Made by a program: the position numbers and the translations under genes
Part shown: piece by piece, positions 1 through 11,346 of the stretch
Layout of the letters: every line of letters starts with the position of its first letter
How positions within the stretch are numbered: position 1 is the first letter of the stretch
Notes under the pieces: model-generated
The model's database searches: none
The model's input: the letters and a program-made list of their open reading frames with translations, nothing else
Told to the model about the DNA's origin: nothing
Source: Tanytarsus gracilentus
Taxonomy: Eukaryota > Arthropoda > Insecta > Diptera > Chironomidae
Direction of reading: 5' to 3'
Length of the DNA stretch: 64,000 nucleotides
Assembly (NCBI GenBank): GCA_038502055.1
Contig: JAXRKN010000035.1
Location: 1,094,876 to 1,158,875 of the forward strand

Positions 1-2249
1 CCGCTTTTCTTTTTTTATGGTGAAGAAGAAGAAGTTGAAAAGAAAATTGAGATAAAAAAGTTTTTTTTGGAAGATTATTTGAGGAAAAATTTAAAGGAAA
101 GATAAAAAGATAAAAAAGGAAAATTTTATGAAAAATGTTAGAAAATTATTTACAGAAAATCAAAATTTTCACATTTTTTATAAATTTTTCATAAATTTTT
201 TTTATAAAATTTTCACAATTTTCTTTATAAAATTTTCACTATTTATTTGATAAAATTTTCACAAAATGTTTTTTAGAAAATTTCCACAATTTTTTTTCTA
301 TTTTTAAACACAAAAGAAAATTTTCACCCCAAAAAATTTTTCCAACTCAAACTTTTCATTTTAATTCTTTAACAACTAATTCCATTTTCTTCTCTCTCTG
401 CCTTCGATATCATTTGCATGCACACATCGCATCTCATTCCTTTCTCAACCACACACTGAATGTAAGTACAAACATTGAGGGAATGTGTGTTGTTTTTAAG
501 ATTTCTCATGGGTGCAATATGACGTCAAACATGATTTTCGAATTTCGGTCTCACTCTCCGACGGCAAAATTATTTTTTTTGTGTTGAGAATTTAAAAAGA
601 AAATTTTCGGAGTGAAAAATCTTGTCGGATGGAAATTGCGAAATTGATGGTGATTTTTGAGATTTTTAAATTTCTCTAAATTTGACTTAAGTCATGTGAC
701 ACAACTTTAGTAAATTTAAATTAATTCTAGCGACTCAACATACGCTTTTCTAATGCAAACAACCCAAAAAGTTAATTTTCCATCTTTTACAGCTAAGGTT
801 CAATAAAACTCCATGAGAAGATCTCGTTAGTACATAAAGAAAAATTGCTTTATGGCACCACCGAGGGATATCGACAGTGCAGGCATTACACGAGCAAGCT
901 ACAAGCGATGGCATGTTAACAGAAGCATGAGAAAAGAAGAAGAAGAATGTGGAGTAAAATAAAAGAGATAGAACTGAAATTAATTGCCAGGGATGGATAA
1001 TTAAATTTTTTGTAGAATTAATTGGAAATTTTTATGGTTTTTTATAAAAATCAAAAAAATTCATTTTTAACTTTTTATAGCAAAATTAAGTTTTTTGTAG
1101 AACCTAAATTTAGGTTTTTATAGCAAAAAATAATTTTTTATAGCAAAACTTAGTTTTATATAGCAAATTTTAGTTTTTTTATAGCAAATTATGATTTTTA
1201 TAGCAATATTTAGTTTTTTATAGCAAATTACAGTTTTCATTTTTAAAGTGTTTCAAACATTTTCAAAAAATTCTTATAAATTTTTAAAAAATCAAATTTT
1301 GAAAATTCGTTAAACATTTCAAAATTTACCCACCCTTGCATTTTCTTCCATTTCGACCGTCTTTATTTGCTATCATCATTTTCTACCCATCTAATTTCTT
1401 CTTTCTCTCCTTCCAACCCAACATCCACAGCAATCCAATCTCGTAATAAACCAGATCATTTCAGCCACCCTCAATGTGTAATTTTCCACGCTCGGCTAAA
1501 TGAGAAATCACTGCGAATTTCTTAAGGAAGGTGAATTTCACTTTATTTGCTTATTGATTGATGATGACGGTCGTGGTCGAGATGTAAAACGAGGAGAGTC
1601 GAAGTCGATTTGTCTTATGAATGATGAAGAGAGTTTTAATGGAATTCGAGATGAGTAAATATGAAAATTATGAGGAGCAAATGTGAAAGTTGTCTTTGCA
1701 TGTTTGGTTAGGAAAATTACTTTTTGAGGTTGAGCAATTTTGTGATGCAGAAGTTGGAATTTTTCTTTTATTATAAAATAAATATGAGTGAGAAAATATC
1801 AAAAAAATGTTAAAAAATTAATTCACGTGTAATTTAAAATTTAAAATTATTTTTATAGTTTTTCACCCCTTGAATTTTCAGAGTCGTCCATCCCTTGATT
1901 TTTTTTTGAATGTTAACAACAATTTGAGATTGAAATCCACTGCAACCTCGGCATTTCACGTAAGTGCTAAAATGGAAATTTCATTGAGATTTTTTTTCTC
2001 GCTCAAATCGAAATCTTGTTCTCGAATCAGTGATTGAAAAAATCAAGGCTGGGACATTTACCATGAAATTAATTAAATAATTAAAAAATTATTTAATCAA
2101 AAAAATTTAATAATATTGAAAAAATTAAAAGAATTTGAAAAATTTCATTAATTAAAATCTAGTGTCCACTCCCTGTCTAACTAAATTTTTTTTCTCACGA
2201 TATAAATTTCCACAATTAATTTCAGTTTTAATTTAAAATTCAATCGAGA
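1..2249. other. intergenic, no gene seen
   Basis: This stretch is very AT-rich and I see no supported gene. The first 330 bases contain a loose repeat of the phrase AAAATTTTCAC. A clearer short tandem repeat lies at 1070-1232 and is listed separately. The part immediately before 2250 should hold the promoter of the acid lipase, but I see no convincing TATA box. Confidence 0.6.
1070..1232. repeat. degenerate tandem repeat, TTTTATAGCAAA unit
   Basis: The phrase TTTTATAGCAAA (with variants) recurs about seven times at spacings of roughly 18-45 bases, separated by TTAGTTTT-like filler. It is a simple diverged minisatellite. I see no coding or regulatory content. Confidence 0.65.
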
Positions 2250-3800
2250 ATGAAGTTGATAATTTTACAAATTTCAATCACATTTGTGATTTCATCGAAA
2301 GTTCTCGAAAGTCCGCTTGAGTTGATACATTTGGCGGGGTTCGAGGGTGAAGAGCATCAAGTTGTTACTGAAGACGGTTACAAAATTAAAATCCATCGAG
2401 TTTTCGCTAAAATTGAAAATGAAATCGATAAAAATATCTCAAAACCGCCGTGTTTCATCATGCACGGACTTTTGGGGTCGTCGAAGACTTTCTTACTCTC
2501 GAACGATTCACTCGCATTTTATTTAGCTGAAAATGGTTTCGAAGTTTGGCTTGGAAACTCTCGAGGAAATCAATTCGGACTTGAGCATGAAAAGTTTGAT
2601 GTAAATTCGAGCGAATTTTGGAATTTTTCATTTCACGAGGTTGGATTTTATGATTTGCCAGCGATGATCGATAAAATGTTGAGCGCGAGTGGAAGTGAGA
2701 GGGGATTTTATGTTGGACATTCGCAAGGTAAAAAAACACATTTAAAAAATTAAATTTAATATTTTTTTTCAGGCACAGTTTCGCTTCTCGTGCTTCTCTC
2801 AACTCGACCCGAGTACAACAACAAAATCATTCAAGCTCACCTCTCGGCAGTTCCAGTTTTCATGTCCAACATTCCGAATCCTTTAATTCGAACTCAAGCA
2901 AAAAATTTCGCTCGAAAATTCAACGTTAATGGAAAATTAAATTCATCGCAAGTTTTTGACTTTTTGAAGCCTTTCAGTGAAGAATTTTGCGATCCCGATC
3001 AATCTCTAAAATTCATCACTTGCGTCTTTTTCTACTTCACATTCTTTGGCGGAAATATTTATCACGTTGAAGTGAATCCGAAACTTCTCGCATTGCAAAT
3101 CCGCCACATGTCGACGACTGTCAGCGAAAATCAAATTTCGCACTTTGCTCAACTCGTCGAGAGTGGAAAATTTCAACGATTTTATCGTGAAAAAATTAAA
3201 AATAAAACTGAGATTGAAAGTTATGAGTTGTGGAAAGTCAGAGTGAAGATTTTTATTTATTGCGGATTTGGCGATGCTTTGGTGGCTGTGAAGGTGAGTG
3301 AAAAAAATTTAATTAATTTCAATGTTCTTAAAATAATTAGAATAAATTAAAATAATTAAAGGAAAATAAAATAATTTAATTAATTAATTAATAATTAAAT
3401 AAAAATAAAATAAAATAATATAAATAAATAATTAAATTAAAATAAAATCAAATCAAATTAATTAAAATAACTAAGTTAAAACAATTAAATTTAAATAATT
3501 AATGAATATTAAAATAAAATTAATTAAATTAAATTTAAATAAAATAATTGAACTAAAATAAAATAATTAAAATAAAAATTCAAAAAACATCAAATTTAAA
3601 TTTAAAACACAAAAATATTTAAATATATTTTATTAAACTTTTTTTAGGATTGTTCTCGAGTCAAAGACGAACTTCCGAATGTTGGTGACTTGCACGTGTT
3701 TAAAAATTATAATCACATGGACTTCGTTTATGGATCAAATGCCAAAAAAGATTACTACACGAAAATATTGAAAGAATTTAGGAAATTTTTACATGAATAA
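2250..3800 (+). CDS. lysosomal acid lipase / lipase-3-like (AB-hydrolase)
   Basis: Three exons (2250..2727, 2773..3293, 3648..3800) join in frame to 383 aa. The N-terminus is a signal peptide, followed by the family's AB_hydro_lipase start (EEHQVVTEDGYKIKIHR). Conserved landmarks are the oxyanion segment MHGLLGSSK, the EVWLGNSRGN block, and the nucleophile elbow GHSQG with Ser158, which is split by intron 1. The probable catalytic Asp is about 327 (GFGDALVAV) and the catalytic His is 356 (NHMDFVYG). The triad therefore looks complete, and length is close to the usual 380-400 aa. By family it should hydrolyse neutral lipids or cholesteryl esters in lysosomes or the gut lumen. Intron 2 is a 354-bp run of A/T. 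The gene stands alone, in the same orientation as the S28 gene downstream. Confidence 0.9.
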
Positions 3801-4981
3801 TAAATAATTTTATTATTTCTATATTTTTTAAATTAAATCAAATTAATTTTTGTAAATTTATTAAACTTGGCCATAAAATAAATTTTTAGTTTAAAAAAAA
3901 TAAAAATTAAAAATTAAAAATAAATTTTGGAAAATACAAAAATTTTCTCAATAAATCATCAAATTTTCAACTGTCTCTCAACTCGACCTTTTTAGATTTT
4001 TATCACTCACTTTTTCCATATGTTTTTGGTCCATTCTCGAGACAAATTTCCATTACTTTTATGTTTTCCATAAAAATAATTTTTTATCATGATTCATGCG
4101 GAAATAAAAATTTCATTTGTATTTTCTTCTCATGACCTGCGTCCGTCTGAATTTCTCCCACTCTCCTTCTCACATACAGAGAGTGTCTCAAGAGACCAAT
4201 GGATCATCAGAAAAAAATAAGGATGAGCAAGAAAAAGTTTTTCCTTTTGCCTGCCACAGAAAAAAAAATATGAAATATGAAATTGTATTTAATAAAAAAA
4301 ATTCCTTTTCGGATTTTGTGGGAAGTTGAGAAAAAATGTTGTGTGATAAAAATGATGAATTTTGTTACATTTTAGAGTGTGTTAGAGATGATGCGAAAAT
4401 GAGTGTGGATGATTTAGAAAGTGAGAAAAGTGGAATGAGAATTTTTGAGATAAATTTTTGGGATTTTTTATTTAAATGTTTAAAAAATTAAAATTTTGTG
4501 AATTTTTGGAATTTTTTTTTAATTTTTGAAATTTTTAGAATAAATTTTATTAATTTTATTTTTCCAATTCTGCCACAAAATCCTCGGTCAATCACATTCC
4601 GTCCCCTAAAATTGAGTTAGACTAAAAATAGCCAAAAAATATATTTTCTATTCAAATTCAAATCAAATTTTACCATAAATAAAAACAAAACAAGGCAGAG
4701 AGCAAAAATTGGATTCGATTTTAAATTTTTGATGGATTTTCGTCTGAGTTCTTTTTCGATTCTCTCACCCTCCGAATGCTTTTTGTCTTACACTCAATTT
4801 CCATTCTGAATTTTTCGTGTCTGATGTTCTTAATAACTTTCTGCTGTCTCTCAATTTATTTTTTGAATAGATTTAAATATGAAAGCTGATACAGGAGGTT
4901 ATTGGATAATGGAATTTTTGAGGATGAAGATATTTTTATGATGTTTTTTGTACTTATTAAAAAGTTATCAAATCATAATTT

Positions 4982-5036
4982 CAGAGATGGGCAATTACAT
5001 TGGAATTTTTTGTAATTAGTTAATTACTCATCTCTG
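4982..5036. mobile_element. short MITE, CAGAGATGGGCAATTAC family
   Basis: A 55-bp element starting CAGAGATGGGCAATTAC and ending with the inverted form TAATTACTCATCTCTG. Its termini match elements at 5357-5480 and 7610-7754 and partly 35408-35547. The CAGAGATGGGCAA start resembles termini of hAT-superfamily transposons. I see no clear target duplication here, and no transposase. Confidence 0.6.
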
Positions 5037-5356
5037 GATTTTTTGATTTTACGATAAAACTGAAAGTTGATGATAATTTTTGTTAATTTTTATCATTTTA
5101 TTTTTAAAAATCATGTTAATTTATTATTTTTCACTTAGTTAAAGTAAAAAAATCAAAAATTAGAAGAAAAAAAATTAAAAAATAGAAGGGAAATTTTTTA
5201 AATTTTTAATTTTTTTTGTGTCCCCAAAATGCCTTAAAATTTCTAAATTGTGGCTGTTTTCTAAACGCTGATGATTTGTAATTAATATTTTTAGGTCAGA
5301 TAATAATTTTAATCAATTTTGTGAAGCAATCTAAATCAATCCAAATTAGTCATAAT

Positions 5357-5480
5357 CAGAGATGGGCAATTACAAAAATTCCAAAAATTTTAATTTTGGG
5401 AAATTACATGAAATTTATTTGAAAATGTAAATTTTTTTAATGTAATTTTTAATCGACTTCAATGTAATTGCCCATCTCTG
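5357..5480. mobile_element. MITE, CAGAGATGGGCAATTAC family
   Basis: A 124-bp element with terminal inverted repeats CAGAGATGGGCAATTAC and GTAATTGCCCATCTCTG, which pair with one mismatch. The flanking 8-mers (GTCATAAT and GCCACACT) agree at 5 of 8 positions, so a target duplication is at best decayed. The interior is AT-rich and non-coding. Confidence 0.7.
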
Positions 5481-5617
5481 GCCACACTTCTCTGTACTTA
5501 TTGTTTAATCTTATCCCAATTTTATTGATAGCTTTATCAAATCTTTTTATCCCGCATTTCGCGAACAACTTTTTCAGTTTTTCATTAACTTTCAAGCAAG
5601 CAACAACTCAAGCAATC

Positions 5618-7555
5618 ATGAAACTTTTATCAGTTGTATTTTCTGCTCTTTTATCACTTCAACTCACTTCAGCTAATTTCCCAAAATATTCGTTTTTCGA
5701 TATTCTAACCGGAAAGGATTCAATTGAAAAATTGCTGCCAAAAGATGTTAAAATTCGACCATCAGTTGAATATCGGTCGATTCAACAGCGAGTGAATCAT
5801 TTCAACCCACAAGATCTTAGAACTTTTACCAACTTTTACGTCATCAGTGAGGAACTTTTTCAGCCTGGCGGTCCTCTGATTTTCTTCTTCTACATCAATC
5901 AAGTGGCGAATGGACTTGCCGGTCAAGCTTACGCTTCTTATGGGCCGGTTTATGACTTCGCAGCTCAACTCAATGGAACAATTATCGCACCTGAACATCG
6001 ATACTACGAAAATTCAGTAGTGACTGAAGATTTGTCCGATGAAAATTTGAGATTTTTAACGATCGGTCAATCGTTGGAGGATTTAGCGCATTTAATAACT
6101 TCTTTGAAGAGTGAAGAAAGGTTTAAGGATTCAGGTGAGATTTTAAAGAATTTGTGGCTTGAATTTAAAAGAGAAATTTTCATTAAACCCGTCTATAAAA
6201 TAATTAATCTAAATATATTATAGGTGTAATTCTTATCGGTTGGGATTACGGAGCGAGTTACGCCACTTGGTTCGCTCAAAAGTTTCCTCACTTGGTGAAT
6301 GGAATTTGGGCTTCAGGCGCTCGAACCCATCAATCTCTCGAGCAAAATCAAATTGTTGAAGTTGTTGAAAATATCACACGAACTTTTGGGTCTGAACAAT
6401 GTTACGCGAGAAGTTCGAACGCTTTTAGACAACTTGAGGAAATGATGGCAAATAATCAATCGAGAATAATTGAAAGAACTTTCAGACTTTGCTTTCCTCT
6501 GCCTTATAATGATGGCAATTTAGATCGTTGGATTTTCTTTAATATTCTTTCAAGTTATTTTTACACTTATGCGCAAATATTTGAGGAAATCAATTTCAGA
6601 AATTCTGTTTGTGGAGAGCTCGAAAATGCGCCGGTTGCGAATGATTTTGAAGCATTCGCTCACGTTCTTGGATTTACTTCAATTCCAGCTCCGCTTTGTT
6701 ATCCGATTAGTTTCAATCGTGATGTGGAACTTCTTAAAGAAACTGAACTTTTAACTGCATATGCGCCAACTCGAACTCTGTATTATCAATATTGCAATGA
6801 GTTTGGATTTTACTGGAATTCGGGAAGTGGAACAACTTTCTTTGGTGACAATTTTCCATTGGAACTTTTTATTGAAACTTGTCGTCATCTTTTTGGGTGA
6901 GTTGGAATTTATTTTCAATTTTAATTTGTGTTAAATTTTTGAAATTTTTTAGAATCACCCGCGATCAATTTGATACAAATTTAGCTCGATTTAACGTTCT
7001 TTATGGTGGTCGAAATCCAGGAATTAGAAATGCTTACTTCACGTATGGTGAATTATATCCTTGGATTGATTTTGGCATCGATGCTGCAGGACTTCACTCG
7101 TCATCAACTTTTGAGGTTATTCCGAGTAAGTTTAAGAAGAAATTTTTGGTTAAAAATCAAGGGGGTTGAAACTTAGTTTAAGGATTAATTTGAAACTAGA
7201 ATCGGAGGAAAAATTTTATTATTTTTTTAATCAAATCTACTTTTTGACAACTTCTTTCAAGGGATTGAAACTTAGGGTTGATTTGAAACTTGAAACCATT
7301 TTTTTCAAATTAAATCTAAGTTTATTTAAATAATCAGAATCCTAAATTCAAAAACCAATACTAGACTTTAAAAAGTCTTAAATTTTAATAAAATATTTTC
7401 AACTTCTCTACATTTTTTAATTTTTAGATCGTTCACTTGACACTGAGTTGGCTTTAGGAAACGACAACCAAGAACTGGCTGCAGTTCGAGGAAGAATTTT
7501 GACAGCTGCCAAAAGATGGCTTGGAATCAATGAAGAAGAAATTAATTCTAATTAA
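5618..7555 (+). CDS. S28 serine carboxypeptidase homolog, catalytic residues missing
   Basis: Four exons (5618..6134, 6224..6896, 6953..7125, 7428..7555) join to 496 aa, the usual S28 length (prolylcarboxypeptidase / thymus-specific serine protease type). I chose the ATG at 5618 over the in-frame ATG at 5468 because it starts directly with a signal peptide (MKLLSVVFSALLSLQLTSA). The fold landmarks are present: the QRVNHFNPQD entry, PGGPLIFFF, the PEHRYYENS block and FPHLVNGIWASGA. The nucleophile motif normally GGSYG reads GWDYG (residues 178-182), with Asp180 for Ser. The NGxxDPW motif carrying the catalytic Asp reads YGELYPW, with Tyr for Asp. The region that should hold the His (GAHHxDL) reads VIPNRSLDT. 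I infer a secreted pseudo-peptidase. The open frame is intact, so this is not simple decay. Confidence 0.85.
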
Positions 7556-8707
7556 ATGAAATGATAAAAATCAATAAGTAATCAAAAAAGTGTTAAACTT
7601 AGCCAAAAACAGAGATGTGCAATTACATTATAATAGAGTAAAAATTACATTACAAAAAATTAAATTTAATTGATTACATTTTCATACAAAATTCATTAAA
7701 ATAATAAAAAATATTACATGATTTGTATTATTATTTTGTAATTCCCCATCTCTGTCCAAATATTAAATATTAATTTTTAAATAAAAATTTGGGCAAATAA
7801 TTATTAGTTTGTGAATTTATTACTTTTTTAAATTTGAATTAATCAATTTTAAAAATTTAAGTAAAATTCTTTCATGTCCAAGTTATCACCCCCTGGGAAA
7901 AAAATTACAAATACCAAAAAAAAGAGAAATTCTTCAATTCATTTCAGAATTGATAAAATAAAAATAATTCCGGACATCGTCAAAGTGTCCAAAAAATTTA
8001 TTAAGACATTTTTGTGATAAATGTAATAAAAAAATCACAAACGTGATCTGAAATCTAAAACAAGAATTTTTGTCTCTCTATTGAATGTTTTGATTGAAAT
8101 CACCTGCTTCATTTTTATTTTAAAGATAAATAAAAATAAATTCTATTGATCTAAAAAACCTCAAAAAAGCAAACATTTAAAATTAGCTCGGATCGGATCT
8201 CTTTTCATTATTTTCCCAACCCTCACTTCTTTTGTTCATTCTCATTCACATGTGCACATCAACATCATTATTATGAACGCTCTTCTTCACTTCCATTGTG
8301 CATTCGAAAATTTACGTTTTGTTTTTCATCATGTAAACAAAAATTTTCTGTTTATTTTTATCAAACTTTTCGCAGGGGCGAGCAAAATTAATGGCCAAAG
8401 AGAGAGAAAAATGTTTAATGAGTAAATGACAAAATTTTTTAGCTCGTATGAAAAGTTTGAAATTAAAAAGTTTCTGCTTGAGGTTAAAAAACTCTCCCGA
8501 GGAGGTCAGACGAGTGTGTTTGGATTGAGATTAAGATAAATTGCTTCTCACACTTTGACTTGGGTTTATTTTAATCAGTATGAGGATGTGAAAATAGTCG
8601 AGTGGATATGGATACTCGACCTTCGTCATTGTTCGTGACTTTTGGATTATGAATAGGGAAATAATTTGAGGTTGAGGAATTAAAGTGAGAAATTTATTAA
8701 AGTGAGC
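7556..8707. other. intergenic
   Basis: Apart from the MITE at 7610-7754 I see only AT-rich sequence. No open frame or RNA gene is supported. The S28 gene and the F-box gene that bound it run toward each other. Confidence 0.6.
7610..7754. mobile_element. MITE, CAGAGATGGGCAATTAC family
   Basis: A 145-bp element starting CAGAGATGTGCAATTAC and ending GTAATTCCCCATCTCTG. The flanking 8-mers GCCAAAAA and TCCAAATA agree at 6 of 8 positions, which fits an old 8-bp hAT-type target duplication. The interior is AT-rich and without coding capacity. It lies just beyond the stop codon of the S28 gene. Confidence 0.7.
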
Positions 8708-8742
8708 TAATTTTTAGTTTAAGCTTTCAGCTCGCAAATTTT

Positions 8743-10356
8743 TTACTTAGTTGAGCGTTCGGAGTAATGACTCAAAATTCGGGGACTCACTTCAAATGAA
8801 TCATAAATTTCATAATTAAAATTCTGATCAACGACCGTCAATCGATTCTTTGCGTCATATAGTTTAAATTTTTCAATCACGTCTTTGTTAGTTTTAACTT
8901 TGAGTTTAATTTTTGATCCAACATCTTTGAAAGTCTGAACATCCTCATCTGTGAACTCACGATTTCTCGAATGTAGATAAATTTCTTGAATTTTGTTGCA
9001 GTCTTGGAAAATGTTCTCGAAATCGTTTTTAGTCAAATTTATGTCGTGCATTTCGACGTGAGTCAGATTTGGACAGCAGCGAATGATTTTGACACACTGA
9101 GGAGTCTTGAAATTCTCGGATAAAATTAATCTTTCGAGTCGATTGAACTTAAAAGTTGCCTCAAATCTTTCTTTGGAGTATCCATGCGGCTTGAGAAGTT
9201 TTAACATTGGCTGCTGGAATTCGTCTGATGTTGAGCAATCTCGGGATATCTTAAGGTGCTTCAATTTTGGCAATTTTGAAAGCAAAACGATAAATTTGAG
9301 CGGGGTTGTTCCTGGTAGACCAACATCGAGAACTTCGAGCATCTCACAGCATTGAAAAAGTTTCTCAAAAAATTCGAAATTATCATCTTGACTGTTAATT
9401 GTGAGATTCTTCAATGAAACTTTTTTGAGCTTCTGAATTTGACCCCGATGACGACGACGACGATCGACAAGTTTATCCAAATTCATTTCGAAGTAAATAA
9501 AATTTGCGATTTCGTCATCAAATCCATAAACATCAAGCGTTAAATTCTTCAGCGATGACTTTTGATATTTTAAAAACCGCAGAAATGATGATGGAGGACA
9601 TCCGCAGTTTCCAATGATCTCGAATGTCTCCAGCTGACTTTTGATCTTGAGAAATTCATTTGTGTAAAAACGTTCCAAAGTTAAGTGTTTGAGTTTATCG
9701 CAAGTCTGAAGAAATGAGCCAAAGTTCTTTACATCATCTTCTGTCCAACATCCTTTATCTTCACACACAAATAAAATCTCAATTTTATGCAATCGAATTT
9801 TTGGAAGGAGCCAATTTGCATTACTATCAATTTTCAAGTGAGTCAAGTTTGGCAAATCTATCTTAGTGTCATCTTGCTTGCCCCAACCAGACTGTTTAGC
9901 AATTAAAGTTGTTAAGTTCTGGAATTTGTTCAAGATCTCGATCACATCAACGAAATTTAAATCAAAGATGTTGATTTTTTTAACAGTAGTAAGTTGATCG
10001 ATGTCTTTCAAAAATTTGTCGATTTTTTGCCTTGGTGTGTAATTAAAGCGTTTAAGACAGAGATTTTGATAAGGCATCTTCATCCAAGGTCTTTCTTCAA
10101 CGTTGTTGAAATCAATACGGAGAGTGAGCTTTCGCATCAGTAATGGAGTGGTCGCGATGATGTTTCGCCAGCTAATTGGAATTTAAAATAAATTAAGTAA
10201 AAAGTTCAAAAATAATTCATAAAATTGTAACAAAACACATTTTTTAAAATTTTTAAATTTTTCTTACTTTTCGCATGAATTCGCTGCATTTTCGATGTCC
10301 TTTGAACTCAGCAAGTTGAATACGTCAATCCAAACATGTTCTGGTAACTTTTCCAT
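8743..10356 (-). CDS. F-box / leucine-rich-repeat protein, left copy
   Basis: Two exons on the minus strand (10268..10356 and 8743..10171) join to 505 aa. Exon 1 starts with an F-box-like segment (MEKLPEHVWIDVFNLLSSKD, then a Cys-Trp pair across the intron: SCENWRNI). The rest is about 450 aa of irregular leucine-rich repeats with recurring LPNLTHLKI, CPNLTHVEM, LPKLKHLKI and FNRLERLIL phrases. F-box/LRR proteins usually act as substrate receptors of SCF ubiquitin ligases through Skp1. The target is unknown. The gene is a diverged inverted copy of the one at 11347-12903 with the same intron position and phase. The F-box is weak by eye, so the ligase role is inference. Confidence 0.85.
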
Positions 10357-11346
10357 GACTTTTAATCAGTTTTTTCGCGATAATTAAATTTTGATATTTT
10401 TTCCAAAATAAACAAATGCGTTTTAAAATGCGCGGGAAAAATTCAAATTATGCAGAAAGAGCGAGAAAATTTGAATTTGAATTCGCCTCAAAATCAGTTC
10501 GATCGTGGTGAAATTTTAATAAAGTAAAAAATATTTAATTAAACTAAAATTTCTCTTAAAAAAAATTATTTTTCTCAAAATCGAGATTAATCATGCGCGT
10601 AATCACTCAAAAACTTAGAAGCACAAACCAACAAAAAACTCAACTGAGTAAATCTAAGTCATGTTAATGCAATTTTCTAGCTCGGCAACATAAATTTCAT
10701 GAACATAAACACACAAAACTTGTTACTTAGTTGAGGAAACTTTTGCGTGTGTGAGATGAAAATGAAGATTGAGAAGGCACATCATGAATAATTAAACTTA
10801 ATTAAATTAAATCATAACTGTAACAAAATAATTTAAAAATAATTTAATTTTTTTAAATTAATCAAAAGTCAATCAACTTTAGTTTTGTGAGTAAATTCCA
10901 AGTAATTTTTTGATTAAAATTTTCTCAATTTTCCTTCCACAATTTTTGCTCTTCTTCATTTCCTCTCACACAAAGGTAAAACCCACATAAAGTTATGATT
11001 TAATTTAATTAAGTTTAATTATTCATGATGTGCCTTCTCAATCTTCATTTTCATCTCACACACCCAAAAGTTTCCTCAACTAAGTAACAAGTTTTGTGTG
11101 TTTATGTTCATGAAATTTATGTTGCCGAGCTAGAAAATTGCTAGGTTTTTGAGTGATGAATCTCGATTTAGAGAAAAATTATGTTTTTTAAAGAAAATTT
11201 TAGTTTTGTAAATTTTTTCACCACGATCTAACTGAATTTGTTTTTTTGAATTTAAATTTTCCCGCGCATTTTTAGAAAAAAGTTTTTGTTTACCTTTGAA
11301 AAAATATCAAAATTTAATTATCGCGAAAAAAAACTGATTTAAAGCC
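10357..11346. promoter_or_regulatory. shared palindromic intergenic region of the divergent F-box genes
   Basis: The two F-box genes are transcribed outward from this region, which is itself an inverted repeat with its centre at about 10819-10991. Both start codons therefore carry related upstream sequence. I cannot point to a specific TATA box or initiator. The palindromic arrangement could give a cruciform, but that is speculation. Confidence 0.5.

Larger units (their letters stand above)
3801..5617. other. intergenic with two short MITE-like elements
   Basis: No gene is supported. The 70-codon open frame at 4117-4329 is low complexity with no partner exon. The stretch holds two short inverted-repeat elements (4982-5036 and 5357-5480). 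The second lies about 140 bp upstream of the S28 start codon and may sit in its promoter. Confidence 0.6.

Noticed and set aside
4117..4329. 70-codon open frame downstream of the acid lipase
   Set aside because: Low-complexity content, no signal, no splice partner and no recognisable domain.
5468..5617. Extra 50 codons upstream of the S28 signal peptide
   Set aside because: In frame, but the segment overlaps the MITE end and would bury the clear signal peptide that starts at 5618.
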